Below, in pieces: positions 9,528 through 18,338 of a DNA stretch of 64,000 bases. The stretch spans positions 620,001-684,000 of the forward strand of contig NZ_JAAONY010000002.1 in assembly GCF_011602085.1 (NCBI RefSeq), written 5' to 3'. The position numbers were made by a program, and so were the translations under genes. Each line of letters starts with the position of its first letter. The stretch's first letter is position 1. The DNA comes from Pseudoteredinibacter isoporae. GTDB lineage: Bacteria; Pseudomonadota; Gammaproteobacteria; Pseudomonadales; Cellvibrionaceae. The notes below the pieces were generated by a model. That model was not told where the DNA came from. It worked only from the letters and a program-made list of their open reading frames with translations, and made no database searches.

Positions 9528-10841
9528 TCAGGCTTGCTCAGCAGGCTTAATCACTTCTTCATAATCGCTCTTAACTTCTTCTACTTTGGCTTTTTCCAGA
9601 ATGTGATCAACCACTTGATCTTCCAGTACGGCTGATTCTACACCCGCCAGCAATTCGCGGTTACTGTAGTAGTAGTTAACAACTTCTTCAGGGTCCTGAT
9701 AAGTAGAAGCCATTTCTTCAACCATTGCTTTAACGGCATCGGCATCAACTTTCAGCTCTTCCTTCTTAACCAGCTCACCAACAATCAAGCCCAACGCAAC
9801 ACGACGCTCGGCCTGCTCATTGAACATGTCGTCTGGAAGAATGGATTTCAGATCCATGTTTTCTGCGGCGCCACCAAACTGCTGCATCATTTGACCGCGC
9901 AACGCATCAATCTCGGAAGCAACCAGAGCTTTTGGCAGGTCAACGCTGTTAGCATCCAGCAGACCGTCCATTACCTGGGTTTTCACCTTGTTCTTGGCCG
10001 CGTTTTTCAGTTCACGTTCCATATTGTTGCGAACTTCTTCGCGGAACTTGTCTTCGCCACCATCTTCTACGCCGTACTTCTTGAAGAACTCTTCATCCAT
10101 TTCTGGCAATTCCAGAGCGGCAACCTGATTCACTTTAACAGTGAACTGCACAGCAGCACCTTTCAATTCTTCGGCGTGGTAATCTTCAGGGAACGTCAGA
10201 TCCAGAACGTGCTCTTCGCCTTTTTTGGCGCCAATCAAGCCGTCTTCAAAACCCGGGATCATGCTGTTGGAACCCAGAACCAATTCCTGACCTTCAGCCT
10301 TACCACCTTCGAACTCTTCACCGTCTTTGGTGCCAACGTAGTCGATGTTCAAACGGTTTTCTTTAACCGCCTTACGACGAACGTTTTTGAACGTACCCTG
10401 TTGCTTACGCAGAGTTTCGATCATAGTGTCGATATCTTTATCAGTCACCTCGGCAACAGGCTTGTTGACCGCGATGCTGGATACGTCAGCCAGTTCAACT
10501 TCTGGGTATACTTCAAAGGTCGCTACAAATTCGATATCTTTGCCTTCGCCCATTTCTTTAGGCTCAATGCTTGGCTGACCAGCAGGGTTAACACCTTCCT
10601 GCTGAACCGCCTCGTAGAAGCTGCGGCTCATCACTTCACCGATTACTTCCTGGCGAACACCCGCACCGAAACGCTGCTTAACCACTTTCAAAGGGACTTT
10701 ACCTTTGCGGAAGCCGTTCAGGTGAACGGTTTTAGCGGCCTGCTTTAGGCGATTTTCAACTTCGCTATCGACTTGCTCAGCTGGCACGCCTACCGTTAAG
10801 CGACGCTCTAAACCAGTAGTTGTTTCGATTGAAACCTGCAT
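9528..10841 (-). CDS. tig: trigger factor, ribosome-associated chaperone and prolyl isomerase
   Basis: 437 residues (E. coli 432). The N-terminal ribosome-binding domain begins MQVSIETTTGLERRL and contains the ribosome-docking signature NGFRKGKVPLKVV around residue 45. An FKBP-type PPIase domain covers about 155-240 (DYVGTKDGEEFEGGKAEG; MIPGFEDGL), and the long helical C-terminal arms follow. Trigger factor meets nascent chains at the ribosome exit. The open frame continues upstream to 10922, but ATG 10841 has AGAGGAA with a four-base spacer and begins the family N terminus. A tRNA-Leu gene lies about 100 bases upstream on the same strand. Confidence 0.97.
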   Translation of the reverse strand: MQVSIETTTGLERRLTVGVPAEQVDSEVENRLKQAAKTVHLNGFRKGKVPLKVVKQRFGAGVRQEVIGEVMSRSFYEAVQQEGVNPAGQPSIEPKEMGEGKDIEFVATFEVYPEVELADVSSIAVNKPVAEVTDKDIDTMIETLRKQQGTFKNVRRKAVKENRLNIDYVGTKDGEEFEGGKAEGQELVLGSNSMIPGFEDGLIGAKKGEEHVLDLTFPEDYHAEELKGAAVQFTVKVNQVAALELPEMDEEFFKKYGVEDGGEDKFREEVRNNMERELKNAAKNKVKTQVMDGLLDANSVDLPKALVASEIDALRGQMMQQFGGAAENMDLKSILPDDMFNEQAERRVALGLIVGELVKKEELKVDADAVKAMVEEMASTYQDPEEVVNYYYSNRELLAGVESAVLEDQVVDHILEKAKVEEVKSDYEEVIKPAEQA

Positions 10842-10939
10842 GATGTTCCTCTCACAATGAGCGCTTGCGCCATCGGGGAGCGCTGAACGCAAAAAAGCCT
10901 TAGGGCAACTCCCTAAAGCCAATAATCTCTAGAAAAATA

Positions 10940-11024
10940 TGGTGCGGACGGAGAGACTTGAACTCTCACACCTTGCGATACTAGAACCTAAATCTAGCGC
11001 GTCTACCAATTCCGCCACGTCCGC
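10940..11024 (-). tRNA. tRNA-Leu (anticodon UAG)
   Basis: 85 bases. The acceptor stem GCGGACG/CGTCCGC, discriminator A and an encoded CCA are all present. The anticodon stem CTAGA/TCTAG encloses loop TTTAGGT, giving anticodon TAG, which reads CUN leucine codons. The long variable arm (after the anticodon stem) and the T-loop GTTCAAG fit a class II leucine tRNA. It lies just upstream of tig, as in Pseudomonas. Confidence 0.95.
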
Positions 11025-11201
11025 ATTACTTTGTGGGCTCTCGCTTCAAAAGCCGAGCTCTAATTAGCACCTAAGCCATTGATTTAAAACACTAAAATGC
11101 CCAAATCAAAACTGCCCTGTGCCAAAGGGGTGCTAATACTGCCACACTCTTTTGAAGGGATCAACACAATGGCTGAATTTTTCCCTAAGTTGAGGGGATT
11201 T

Positions 11202-12578
11202 TCACGGCAAGGGCCGGCTTAGCAGGGCGATAGCCCCCTTCTCTGCCTGGAGATTCACCGCATTCTGATGCAAGCCTTGCCACAGAGGCAAACAGGCGCC
11301 CTCTTCGGCTTGCAGGTTTATCGTTGAAGACTCACCGGACAGGGTCATCGTGTGAAGTGCCAACATCAACACATTGCCGGCAGGATGATTTTCAAAATGG
11401 GATTGAACAGACAGCAACTGCTCCAAAATTGGGGCTACAGCAACACAAGCCGTTTTAAGGAAGCGCAATCGATACACTTCAAAATCATCAAAGGACACTA
11501 TGCGCTCAACTTCCAGATTTGCAGCGAGGCCTTCATTCAGAGGGCAGACATCAAATGTTTCCTTAGAATCGAATGCCGGAGCCTGCATCAACATCGAAAG
11601 CGCCTGCTCTGTATCCCAATGAGACTGGGTCAGCACCTGCTGACGAAAAGACAGAATTAAACGCTCATAGACCGGCGTCTGGAACTCCACTACTCGAACT
11701 CCGTGCAGTAATCCGTGGGGTAACATTTTTGGCACTTTGATAACGTCACCCAAACGCAAAGCTCGCTTGGCGATGTAACTGGACATATCTCTGGCCAGTG
11801 AGGCTTCCCTTTGCTGCAACGCCTGAGGTAAAGCCAAAAGCATATTTTGTTTCTCTGTCTCGCTTAAAAGCTCAACAGAAGCATCCGCGGACAAGCTTCG
11901 TAATTCTGCATCAATTTCCTGTCGCACCGCCTCATAAGCTTTCACCGAGGAAAGATACGAACCTTTAAATTCTTCAAAGCTCGCGAACTCCTGTTGCTTC
12001 CTTTCGCAAAACCCAAAACGCATTTCAGCGACGCCATTAGGCCAGGCTTGTTCGTCAATGTGGCTGACCACATAAACTTCCTGCTTCTCCTCATGCATTT
12101 CAAAATAGAGTTCGCCCAACAATTCACTGGAAAAGGGAGCCAGCACTTTTAACAGATTCAGTGCCGAAGCCCGACCGAGTAACTGAGGAAACAGATGCAA
12201 CAACAGCGGAACCGGAATACCATGCTGCTCAGCGCTGGCGGCAAAATGACACACACCTCGCTGCTCGTAGGCGCTATACCAGATTTCTTTCCCCCAAGGC
12301 TTGGGGATACTCACCGTTTTCAGAAACCACGGGCCATCAACCGCGATACGTTCAGCTGCTCGCAAGGTTTCAAGTTCAGGCCCCGAACCTTCGAGAATTG
12401 ATAACTGCCAACGACCTTGCTCTAAAAAGAGTCGCGCAGAATAGGATTTTGCCCGGGCATTTACGTCCGAATCAGAAAGCGCATCCGAAAACTCAAAACA
12501 AAAAACGTATTCATTGTTTTGTGCTTCGCGAAGACACTTGGCGATATGCTCGGCAGGATGCTGAACCACTGGAAACAT
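11202..12578 (-). CDS. uncharacterised protein with phosphomannose-isomerase-like cupin features
   Basis: 458 residues, no signal peptide. Two segments resemble type I phosphomannose isomerases and related sugar-phosphate cupins: PKPWGKEIWYSAYEQRG near residue 92, and a late segment around 290-325 (LPHGLLHGVRVVEFQTPVYE) in the position of the metal-binding barrel. The canonical PMI metal-ligand set cannot be confirmed by eye, and the C-terminal ~90 residues look like a second, degenerate cupin with repeated INLQAEEGA / VNLQAEKGA phrases. It is the last of three same-strand genes (XRE-cupin regulator, CMD-like protein, this), 26 bases after the CMD gene. A sugar-phosphate isomerase or a non-enzymatic cupin are both possible; assignment is weak. 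Confidence 0.5.
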   Translation of the reverse strand: MFPVVQHPAEHIAKCLREAQNNEYVFCFEFSDALSDSDVNARAKSYSARLFLEQGRWQLSILEGSGPELETLRAAERIAVDGPWFLKTVSIPKPWGKEIWYSAYEQRGVCHFAASAEQHGIPVPLLLHLFPQLLGRASALNLLKVLAPFSSELLGELYFEMHEEKQEVYVVSHIDEQAWPNGVAEMRFGFCERKQQEFASFEEFKGSYLSSVKAYEAVRQEIDAELRSLSADASVELLSETEKQNMLLALPQALQQREASLARDMSSYIAKRALRLGDVIKVPKMLPHGLLHGVRVVEFQTPVYERLILSFRQQVLTQSHWDTEQALSMLMQAPAFDSKETFDVCPLNEGLAANLEVERIVSFDDFEVYRLRFLKTACVAVAPILEQLLSVQSHFENHPAGNVLMLALHTMTLSGESSTINLQAEEGACLPLWQGLHQNAVNLQAEKGAIALLSRPLP

Positions 12579-12604
12579 ACAGGCGTAACCCTTTACTCGG
12601 CTTC

Positions 12605-13000
12605 TTACTCGGCGTCAGCTTGCTGAGCTTTTTCAAACTCTTCAATGACTTCGCGAGCGGAACGAAACGCTTCAAGGCTCGCTGGCGCACCGATGTAAGG
12701 AACCGCATGCAGTAAAACCCCGCGAATCTCTTCAACCGAACAACCATTTCTCAAGGCACCGCGCACATGACCTTTCAATTCATTGGAACATTTCATGGCC
12801 GCCAGCATGGCGATGGTTACCAAACTACGAGTAGCGCGGGGTAAATCGTCGCGATCCCACACAGTCCCCCAGGCAGTTTCCATCACCAGTTCCTGCAAAG
12901 GAGCATCGAAGTCGTTGCTGTTGTTCAGGGCGCGATCAACAAATGGGTCACTCATTACTTCCCGGCGAATTTCTTCACCACGCTGGCGTCTGGTCTTCAT
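12605..13000 (-). CDS. carboxymuconolactone decarboxylase (PcaC/CMD) family protein
   Basis: 131 residues, the usual length of the gamma-carboxymuconolactone decarboxylase group. Family features are ARGLVTIAML-like (TRSLVTIAMLAAMKCSNELKG-type segment, residues about 62-82), GHVRGALRNGCSVEEI and LLHAVPYIGAPASLEAF. The AhpD-type CxxC pair is absent, so it resembles PcaC-type decarboxylases rather than the peroxidase branch. PcaC acts in the protocatechuate/beta-ketoadipate pathway, but no other pca gene is nearby, so the substrate is unknown. It lies between an XRE-cupin regulator (104 bases upstream) and the PMI-like gene (26 bases downstream), probably one operon. Confidence 0.8.
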   Translation of the reverse strand: MKTRRQRGEEIRREVMSDPFVDRALNNSNDFDAPLQELVMETAWGTVWDRDDLPRATRSLVTIAMLAAMKCSNELKGHVRGALRNGCSVEEIRGVLLHAVPYIGAPASLEAFRSAREVIEEFEKAQQADAE

Positions 13001-13104
13001 AAACGGTCTCTTATATTCGTGCTATGGTTTTGTACTTTGTTTGTACATTGCTATGGTTTGCCCCGCCTGGCCTTTGTTTACCACGCCTGCGGAGGGCAGC
13101 CATT

Positions 13105-13743
13105 CTAGCAACTAACCGACAAGACCACACACTCTTCTTCAGCCAGGTTGCGTATACAGTGAGGGCGAGTCTGATCGAACTGGTAACCCTCACCGGCCTG
13201 CAAAACTCTGACCTGACCGCCTACAGTCACCTCCAGTTGCCCGGAAATAATCACACCCACTGTCATGCCGTCACGTTGGTAAAGGCTGGGGGATGAGCTG
13301 GCGGCTTCTCCGGTAGACGCTTCATAAACCACATGGGTGACGGCGACGCCTTGATGAGCAAAAAGCCGTCGTGAATTGAGGCCACCAAACTGGCGAGTTT
13401 CCATTTCACCTACCGCGAAAAAGACCGGCGCTTCCGCATCGGGATCAAAAGTAAAAAATTCACGCAGAGATACCGGGAAACCGGCCAGGATTTTTTCCAG
13501 AGAGCTAATCGACGGGCTTACCCGCCCCTGCTCAATCGTTGATATAACGCTGTTGGTGACACCAGAGCGCTTTGCCAGCTCCCGTTGCGACCAACCGTTA
13601 CGCTCGCGCAGGAGTTGCAAGCGGCGCCCTATTGGCAAATCGGTTTCTGCCTGGCCGTTGTCTCCCGCACCTACCGGCTTCGACACAGCTTCCGACTCGG
13701 CCTCATTGCCAGCGGAAATCTCGAGATGATCAGTATTCGGCAA
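13105..13743 (-). CDS. XRE-family regulator with C-terminal cupin sensor
   Basis: 212 residues. A low-complexity acidic lead (1-37) precedes a helix-turn-helix at about 38-95 (GRRLQLLRERNGWSQRELAKRSG; SVISTIEQGRVSPSISSLEKIL), then a cupin_2 barrel at about 140-210 (VGVIISGQLEVTVGG; AGEGYQFDQTRPHCIRN). This architecture is that of PuuR-like regulators, which sense small metabolites through the cupin. The start codon is TTG, backed by a strong GAGGAGG eight bases upstream. It is first in a probable operon with the CMD-like and PMI-like genes and likely controls them, an inference from position only. Confidence 0.85.
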   Translation of the reverse strand: MPNTDHLEISAGNEAESEAVSKPVGAGDNGQAETDLPIGRRLQLLRERNGWSQRELAKRSGVTNSVISTIEQGRVSPSISSLEKILAGFPVSLREFFTFDPDAEAPVFFAVGEMETRQFGGLNSRRLFAHQGVAVTHVVYEASTGEAASSSPSLYQRDGMTVGVIISGQLEVTVGGQVRVLQAGEGYQFDQTRPHCIRNLAEEECVVLSVSC

Positions 13744-13875
13744 GTGACCACCCTCCTCAATTTATTTACGCACAGTATAACCTTGGCTTGATTGGCAGGG
13801 CCAGTGACAGGAAGCAAAGCTCATTGAGTCATTGCCCAACCCATAACGCTGGCAGGGCAAAGTAGGTATTGAGAA

Positions 13876-13907
13876 AGAGAAAGCCCGGGCTCGAATGCAC
13901 CCAGGCT
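13876..13907 (-). terminator. probable terminator after fabY
   Basis: Minus strand AGCCTGGG / 10-base loop / CCCGGGCT (one G·U pair) then TTTCTC. It is 30 bases past the fabY stop. The T-tract is short. Confidence 0.5.
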
Positions 13908-13938
13908 AAGAAGTCAGCTTGAATTCAGAAACCCGAAT

Positions 13939-15804
13939 TCAGTCCAGTCGAAGATCGTCGTATGGCGTATTTTGGGGAAGTTCCACCAACTGCTCCCAAC
14001 CTGGTAAACGCAGCTTTTCGCGATCCATTTCCAGCTCGGCCTCATCAATCATGCCTTCACCAAAACGGTATCGCACCTGCCAATCCCCCTGGCTGACTGC
14101 CGCTTCATATTCTGCTCGCTGCTGACGTGTGGCTTCGAGCTTTGACTGGTACGCAGACATAGACGCGTGGCCATAACGCTTACTCAGCATCTCGGAAACT
14201 TTATTCGGATGAATAACCGCTGCTGTGGCATTGTTGCCACCGAAACCCTTGGAGTTAATAAAGGCGACATCGGTTTCAGGCAGTTCGATGTCATCCAAAG
14301 GCAAATTCAAGTTGTCCTGGTACACGTCATCTGCAATCGCACCGGAAGTTTTCAACCCCGGCAACCAGCCGTGGGCAAACTGACCCAGTACAGCCAGCAT
14401 TTGATCCGCACTGGCCGGTGCCAGTGAGTGGCCCACATAGGCTTTTACGGCTGACACAGGCCAGGATTCGATGCCGAAATTTTTCGCCATGGCATCAAGG
14501 ATTCGAGACTCTGTCACACGATTTTGGGGTGTGCTGGAACCATGAGCCTGAATATAGCTGCGCTCGCGCAAACTGCGCTCGCCCAACAAGGCCGCACTCG
14601 CCGCCATGGATTTCGCCAGGGTGATGTAGTTACCCGGTCCAGGCGCAGAGATCGATTTCTTGTAACCATCGGCATTAATAAAGACATCGCTAACGGCACC
14701 GTAGATTTCAGCGCCCAGCTCAATAGCCAATTCATCATCCATCAACACAAAATACTGAGCGGATTCGGCCAGGGTAAAGCCACAGTTGTCACCAAAGGGG
14801 CGACTGGCGCGACGGTGATTCGCTTGATCACTGCCATCGAGCTTACGCAAACCGTCATCGGTGGCCAGCGCACTCATCGCGCCGTAACCTTCAAACACCT
14901 CTGGCGTTAATGGCGCCTCAGAATTGCCCACGAATACCACGCGACGGCGGCCAGACTGGATATCTTCAACCCCCATACGCAGATTGTAGAGGAAGGTTGC
15001 ACAGGCGCCGGTCACACTGCCTGTAGCCCCCAGACTGCCCAACACATAAGCGTTCACAAAATCCGCCGGCATGGTATTCAGACCAAGCGGCAACTGCTTG
15101 GAGCTAACTCGACCACCGCGCATACGTGATTGCATTAATCCGCCATAACCGTTGTCATCAAGCTGCGCCATGACACTGCCGGAATACACTGCAATCTGAT
15201 CGGCCGGCAAGGTTGCACAGAGGGATTCCCAAGCCAGCCCCATATTGTTCAGAGCATCGGAAGCGGCGACAACCGACATTTGCAAACCCCTCGGGTGGAA
15301 ACGGGACTGATACAAACTGCCCGGGTCAAAGCCCGTTGGCAACTGACCGGCAGATTGCACGGGTGCGACACGAGTATTGGGGACGAACAAACGCCCCTGC
15401 CCGGCCATTCTCACGCAGACACGATCATCTCCCAGATCGCTTACTTCCCAGTTTTCAGGCAAGTCACGAGGCAGTTGTTTACGTCGGCACTCGAACTCTA
15501 TTGGCTGACCGGCCCGATCATGGGTATCCAGGGGAGTCATCCAGGGCAAGTTTTGAACGTCGAAATGATTGCCTTCAACCTGGCGAATCAAGGTGCTGGC
15601 CAAAATGCGTTCGCGCTCCTGAGCGCTGAACTCAGTTTGACTGTCGATACCGCACATGGCGGCCAGGGACTGGAGAGTTTCATGTTGCTGGCTGGCACTC
15701 AACTTATCCAACACCATTCGGCGATAGGCATGGTGACCAGAACTGCGGCCAGCGGCATTGATTCCTCCCAGCGAAACAATGACAGGTAAGCGCAGCTTTG
15801 ACAT
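13939..15804 (-). CDS. fabY: beta-ketoacyl-ACP synthase FabY
   Basis: 621 residues, much longer than FabB/FabF and close to Pseudomonas aeruginosa FabY (about 634). The Cys-His-His site is readable as C268 (TGACATFL), H421 (QAHGSSTPQNRV) and H459 (AYVGHSLAPAS), and the glycine-rich end GFGGNNATA is present. FabY condenses an acetyl primer with malonyl-ACP to start fatty acid synthesis, replacing FabH in pseudomonads. ATG 15804 has GGGG eight bases upstream, better than the ATG at 15816. It is divergent from a GlxA-type AraC regulator. Other ketoacyl synthases lack the roughly 150-residue N-terminal region seen here. Confidence 0.88.
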   Translation of the reverse strand: MSKLRLPVIVSLGGINAAGRSSGHHAYRRMVLDKLSASQQHETLQSLAAMCGIDSQTEFSAQERERILASTLIRQVEGNHFDVQNLPWMTPLDTHDRAGQPIEFECRRKQLPRDLPENWEVSDLGDDRVCVRMAGQGRLFVPNTRVAPVQSAGQLPTGFDPGSLYQSRFHPRGLQMSVVAASDALNNMGLAWESLCATLPADQIAVYSGSVMAQLDDNGYGGLMQSRMRGGRVSSKQLPLGLNTMPADFVNAYVLGSLGATGSVTGACATFLYNLRMGVEDIQSGRRRVVFVGNSEAPLTPEVFEGYGAMSALATDDGLRKLDGSDQANHRRASRPFGDNCGFTLAESAQYFVLMDDELAIELGAEIYGAVSDVFINADGYKKSISAPGPGNYITLAKSMAASAALLGERSLRERSYIQAHGSSTPQNRVTESRILDAMAKNFGIESWPVSAVKAYVGHSLAPASADQMLAVLGQFAHGWLPGLKTSGAIADDVYQDNLNLPLDDIELPETDVAFINSKGFGGNNATAAVIHPNKVSEMLSKRYGHASMSAYQSKLEATRQQRAEYEAAVSQGDWQVRYRFGEGMIDEAELEMDREKLRLPGWEQLVELPQNTPYDDLRLD

Positions 15805-16084
15805 AGAGAACCCCATAAAAATTACTGTTACAAGCTATGGGTTTATTCTATGAATCTATAGAGCGATTATTTTTGTGATTTCAGCCAGCCCCGCCGGGAA
15901 ACAGGCCATCAGATGCTAAAACGACCCCTTTTGGCCAATATGGCAACAATTAAGACCAGTATAACCATAACCACCCACGTGCAACTTTAGCCAATATTAC
16001 AGGCATAGTGGCCAAGGCTTGATTTAGCGCCTTTAAGGCCCCTGATGTTAACGTTTTGGGAATTGGAAGAGCCGGGAATTCACA

Positions 16085-17074
16085 GTGCCTACTATCACCT
16101 TTGTTTTATGCGATCACATGCTCGCCACCGGCACCACGCTGCCGATTGAGATGCTGAAAGCCGCCGAGTCTGCTGCCCTCGCCCAGAATCGTCGCGCCGA
16201 GCGGCTGAACATACAGACCGCTGCCATCGAGCGTAAATCCGTGATGACCCGCGCCGGATTTGCCTTCCAACCTGATCTGAGCCTGCCGGAAGTTGATCAA
16301 AGCGATATGATTTACTTGCCGGCCCTGTGGCGCAATCCCAGACCCTTAATGAAGAGCCAACCCCAGCTTCTAAGCTGGCTCAGACAACATTATGAAAACG
16401 GTGCGACCATTAGTGCCGTTGGTACAGGTTGCTGCTTGTTGGCAGAAGCCGGTCTTCTGGACGGAAAACCCGCGACCACTCACTGGCATTACTTTGATCA
16501 ATTTCAACGCGACTACCCGCAAGTTCAATTGAAGCGTCAGTACTTTATCACCCAGGCATCGAACCTCTATTGCGCGGCCAGTGTAAACGCCCTGGCAGAT
16601 TTGACCGTGCATTTTATTCAGCGCCTGTATGACCGCCCGACTGCAAATCACGTTGAACGTCACTTCTCCCATGAAATTCGCCGCTCCTATGAAGAAAGTG
16701 GCTTTTTTGAAGGCTGCTCGAATAACCATCCCGATGAAGATATTGTTCAAGCCCAGATCTGGCTGCAGGATAATTACGGTAAAGAAGTCAAACTCAGCGA
16801 CGTTGCTGAAAAATTTGATATGAGCGTGCGAACTTTTAATCGCCGCTTTAAAAGCGCCACCGGCAAGTCTCCTTTGCAATACCTGCAAGAAGTGCGTATT
16901 GAAACGGCCAAGGATCTATTGAAAACCAGCAATCTCTCAATCAATGAAATTGCATTTCGGGTGGGCTATCAGGATATGGGGCATTTTACCGGGTTGTTTA
17001 AAAAACTACTGGCAACCACACCCAGCGAATATCGCACCACAGTGCGAGCGAAATTATTTTCGGTCAATCAATAA
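16085..17074 (+). CDS. GlxA-family AraC transcriptional regulator (DJ-1/PfpI plus HTH)
   Basis: 329 residues, start GTG with GGGAA upstream. The N-terminal half is a DJ-1/PfpI-like amidotransferase fold (FVLCDHMLATGTTLPIEML; ISAVGTGCCLLAEAGLLDGK) with cysteines at the nucleophile elbow, used in this family for ligand sensing rather than catalysis. The C-terminal HTH_18 covers about 225-320 (LSDVAEKFDMSVRTFNRRFK; SINEIAFRVGYQDMGHFTGL). GlxA-type regulators control amine and amino-acid-derivative catabolism or, in some species, virulence. It is divergent from fabY across 280 bases, so it may act there, but no operator can be assigned by eye. Its ligand is unknown. Confidence 0.85.
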   Translation: MPTITFVLCDHMLATGTTLPIEMLKAAESAALAQNRRAERLNIQTAAIERKSVMTRAGFAFQPDLSLPEVDQSDMIYLPALWRNPRPLMKSQPQLLSWLRQHYENGATISAVGTGCCLLAEAGLLDGKPATTHWHYFDQFQRDYPQVQLKRQYFITQASNLYCAASVNALADLTVHFIQRLYDRPTANHVERHFSHEIRRSYEESGFFEGCSNNHPDEDIVQAQIWLQDNYGKEVKLSDVAEKFDMSVRTFNRRFKSATGKSPLQYLQEVRIETAKDLLKTSNLSINEIAFRVGYQDMGHFTGLFKKLLATTPSEYRTTVRAKLFSVNQ

Positions 17075-17107
17075 AAGACCAGAGCTTGAGGCTAAGCTCT
17101 GGCCTTT
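17073..17107. terminator. bidirectional terminator between the GlxA-type gene and the coiled-coil gene
   Basis: CCAGAGCTT / GAGGCT / AAGCTCTGG, a 9-bp stem with CCTTT on the plus side and TCTTTTATT on the minus side. It serves two convergent genes ending at 17074 and 17113. Confidence 0.85.
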
Positions 17108-17112
17108 CTGCT

Positions 17113-18147
17113 TTAGTTGTCCAGCAGAGATTTTTTATAGTACTGCAAGACACCGCGTGAAGCGGACTTGGCTTGGTAGATAAAGACATACACCTGGCCA
17201 TCATCCGACTCCGGCAAATCGCGCTTGAAACGATTTTTCGCAATCTCGAAAAATTGTTGTCCGGAGCTCACCCGAGTTTCCGCACGGTAATAATTGGCAC
17301 CAATAAAAGTAAACGGTACGGTCGGTAACTGCTGCCCTTTTAAGGTAAGACGCTTATACAAAGGACGTCGGCCCGGCTTATCAGCAATCTGTTGATTGAC
17401 TTCCGCCAATAATTTCTGCGCTTTACGTTGTGCCGATTGATCTTCGGCGCTCAACTTAATCTCCTGAGTCACCGGATCTTTCTTTGCCATGGTTTGCGTC
17501 AGCTCGGCTTTCTTCGCTTCGGCCTGGCGCTGCTGCGCAAGCTTTTCTGCCTGCTCACGCTGCTGTCTCTCAAGCTGAGCCTGCTGCTCAACTTTTGCTG
17601 AGGCCGCACTGGCAGCCAATTGGGTCGCTTTTTGTTTTTCTTCGTGCAACCTGGCTTCTAATTGCTGAATCTGCACTCGCTGGTTTTTAATCTGGGTACC
17701 CAGAGTTTTCTGTTGCTGAGCATTGCGTTCGCTGCTCAACAGCAACTGCTGATGCTTACCCTGAATTCGCTCAACACGCTTATTGCGGTTTTTTACGCCG
17801 CGTTCCGCCATAGCGTAACCGTGCTCGGCTTTTCGTAAGGCGCGATCGGTATCCTGATTGGGATTCGCTTCGTGGGCCACTTTACTTTCTTGTAACAAAG
17901 CCTGGGCTTTCGCGGCATCACGGTTGGATTGGGCCAAATCCTGCTCGGCGGTCTCCAGTTTGCGTGTAAAGCTTTCCAATTCAACTTTGAGTTCTTCACT
18001 CAAGGTTTCAAGTTGAGGCAGCCGTCGCTGGGCTTGCTTAAGCGTGTCCTGCGCTTGCTTAAGCTGCTCTTGGGTGGATTGGGCGAAGGTGTTTGTGCAA
18101 AAAGCACACAAAGCTATCAAAATAGCGGCTATGGCTGTGGCATTCAT
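17113..18147 (-). CDS. exported coiled-coil protein A with unrecognised C-terminal domain (paralogue of 18994-20055)
   Basis: 344 residues. A Sec signal peptide (1-22, AIAAILIALCAFCTNTFA) is followed by a long Gln/Glu/Lys coiled coil at about 24-245. It contains the phrase EHGYAMAERGVKNRNKRVER, which recurs in the paralogue 900 bases upstream. The last ~90 residues are a compact domain: RRPLYKRLTL, then YRAET, a basic stretch, SDDGQVYVFIYQ and YYKKSLL. I recognise no family for it. Predicted periplasmic, possibly binding the cell wall or envelope. It lies downstream of hsp20, whose terminator at 18276-18310 separates them. No clear Shine-Dalgarno precedes the ATG, and no operon partner is evident. 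Confidence 0.75.
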   Translation of the reverse strand: MNATAIAAILIALCAFCTNTFAQSTQEQLKQAQDTLKQAQRRLPQLETLSEELKVELESFTRKLETAEQDLAQSNRDAAKAQALLQESKVAHEANPNQDTDRALRKAEHGYAMAERGVKNRNKRVERIQGKHQQLLLSSERNAQQQKTLGTQIKNQRVQIQQLEARLHEEKQKATQLAASAASAKVEQQAQLERQQREQAEKLAQQRQAEAKKAELTQTMAKKDPVTQEIKLSAEDQSAQRKAQKLLAEVNQQIADKPGRRPLYKRLTLKGQQLPTVPFTFIGANYYRAETRVSSGQQFFEIAKNRFKRDLPESDDGQVYVFIYQAKSASRGVLQYYKKSLLDN

Positions 18148-18275
18148 AACATGTCACTGTATATTTTAAGAGTTAAAAACCTGGGCAGTACCCTAACGTC
18201 TTAAGTGACAAATTATAATAGGCGAAAATCACCAAGCTCTATGGCAAAAACAATCACCCTATGAGACGGACTTCA

Positions 18276-18310
18276 CAAAAAAAGGCCCGCATGGATTATG
18301 CGAGCCTTTT
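18276..18310 (-). terminator. intrinsic terminator after hsp20
   Basis: Minus strand AAAAGGCTCGCAT / AATCC / ATGCGGGCCTTTTTTT, a stem of 12-13 pairs with one G·U and a seven-T tract. Confidence 0.9.
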
Positions 18311-18338
18311 CGCTGTCAGGGCCAATGAGCAGCGGGGC

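Noticed and set aside
9891-10748. 285-codon plus-strand frame opposite tig
   Set aside because: Antisense shadow of trigger factor, with Phe/Gln/Asn-rich nonsense composition and no ribosome site.
12605-13000. AhpD-type peroxidase
   Set aside because: It lacks the CxxC pair, so it belongs to the decarboxylase-like branch instead.
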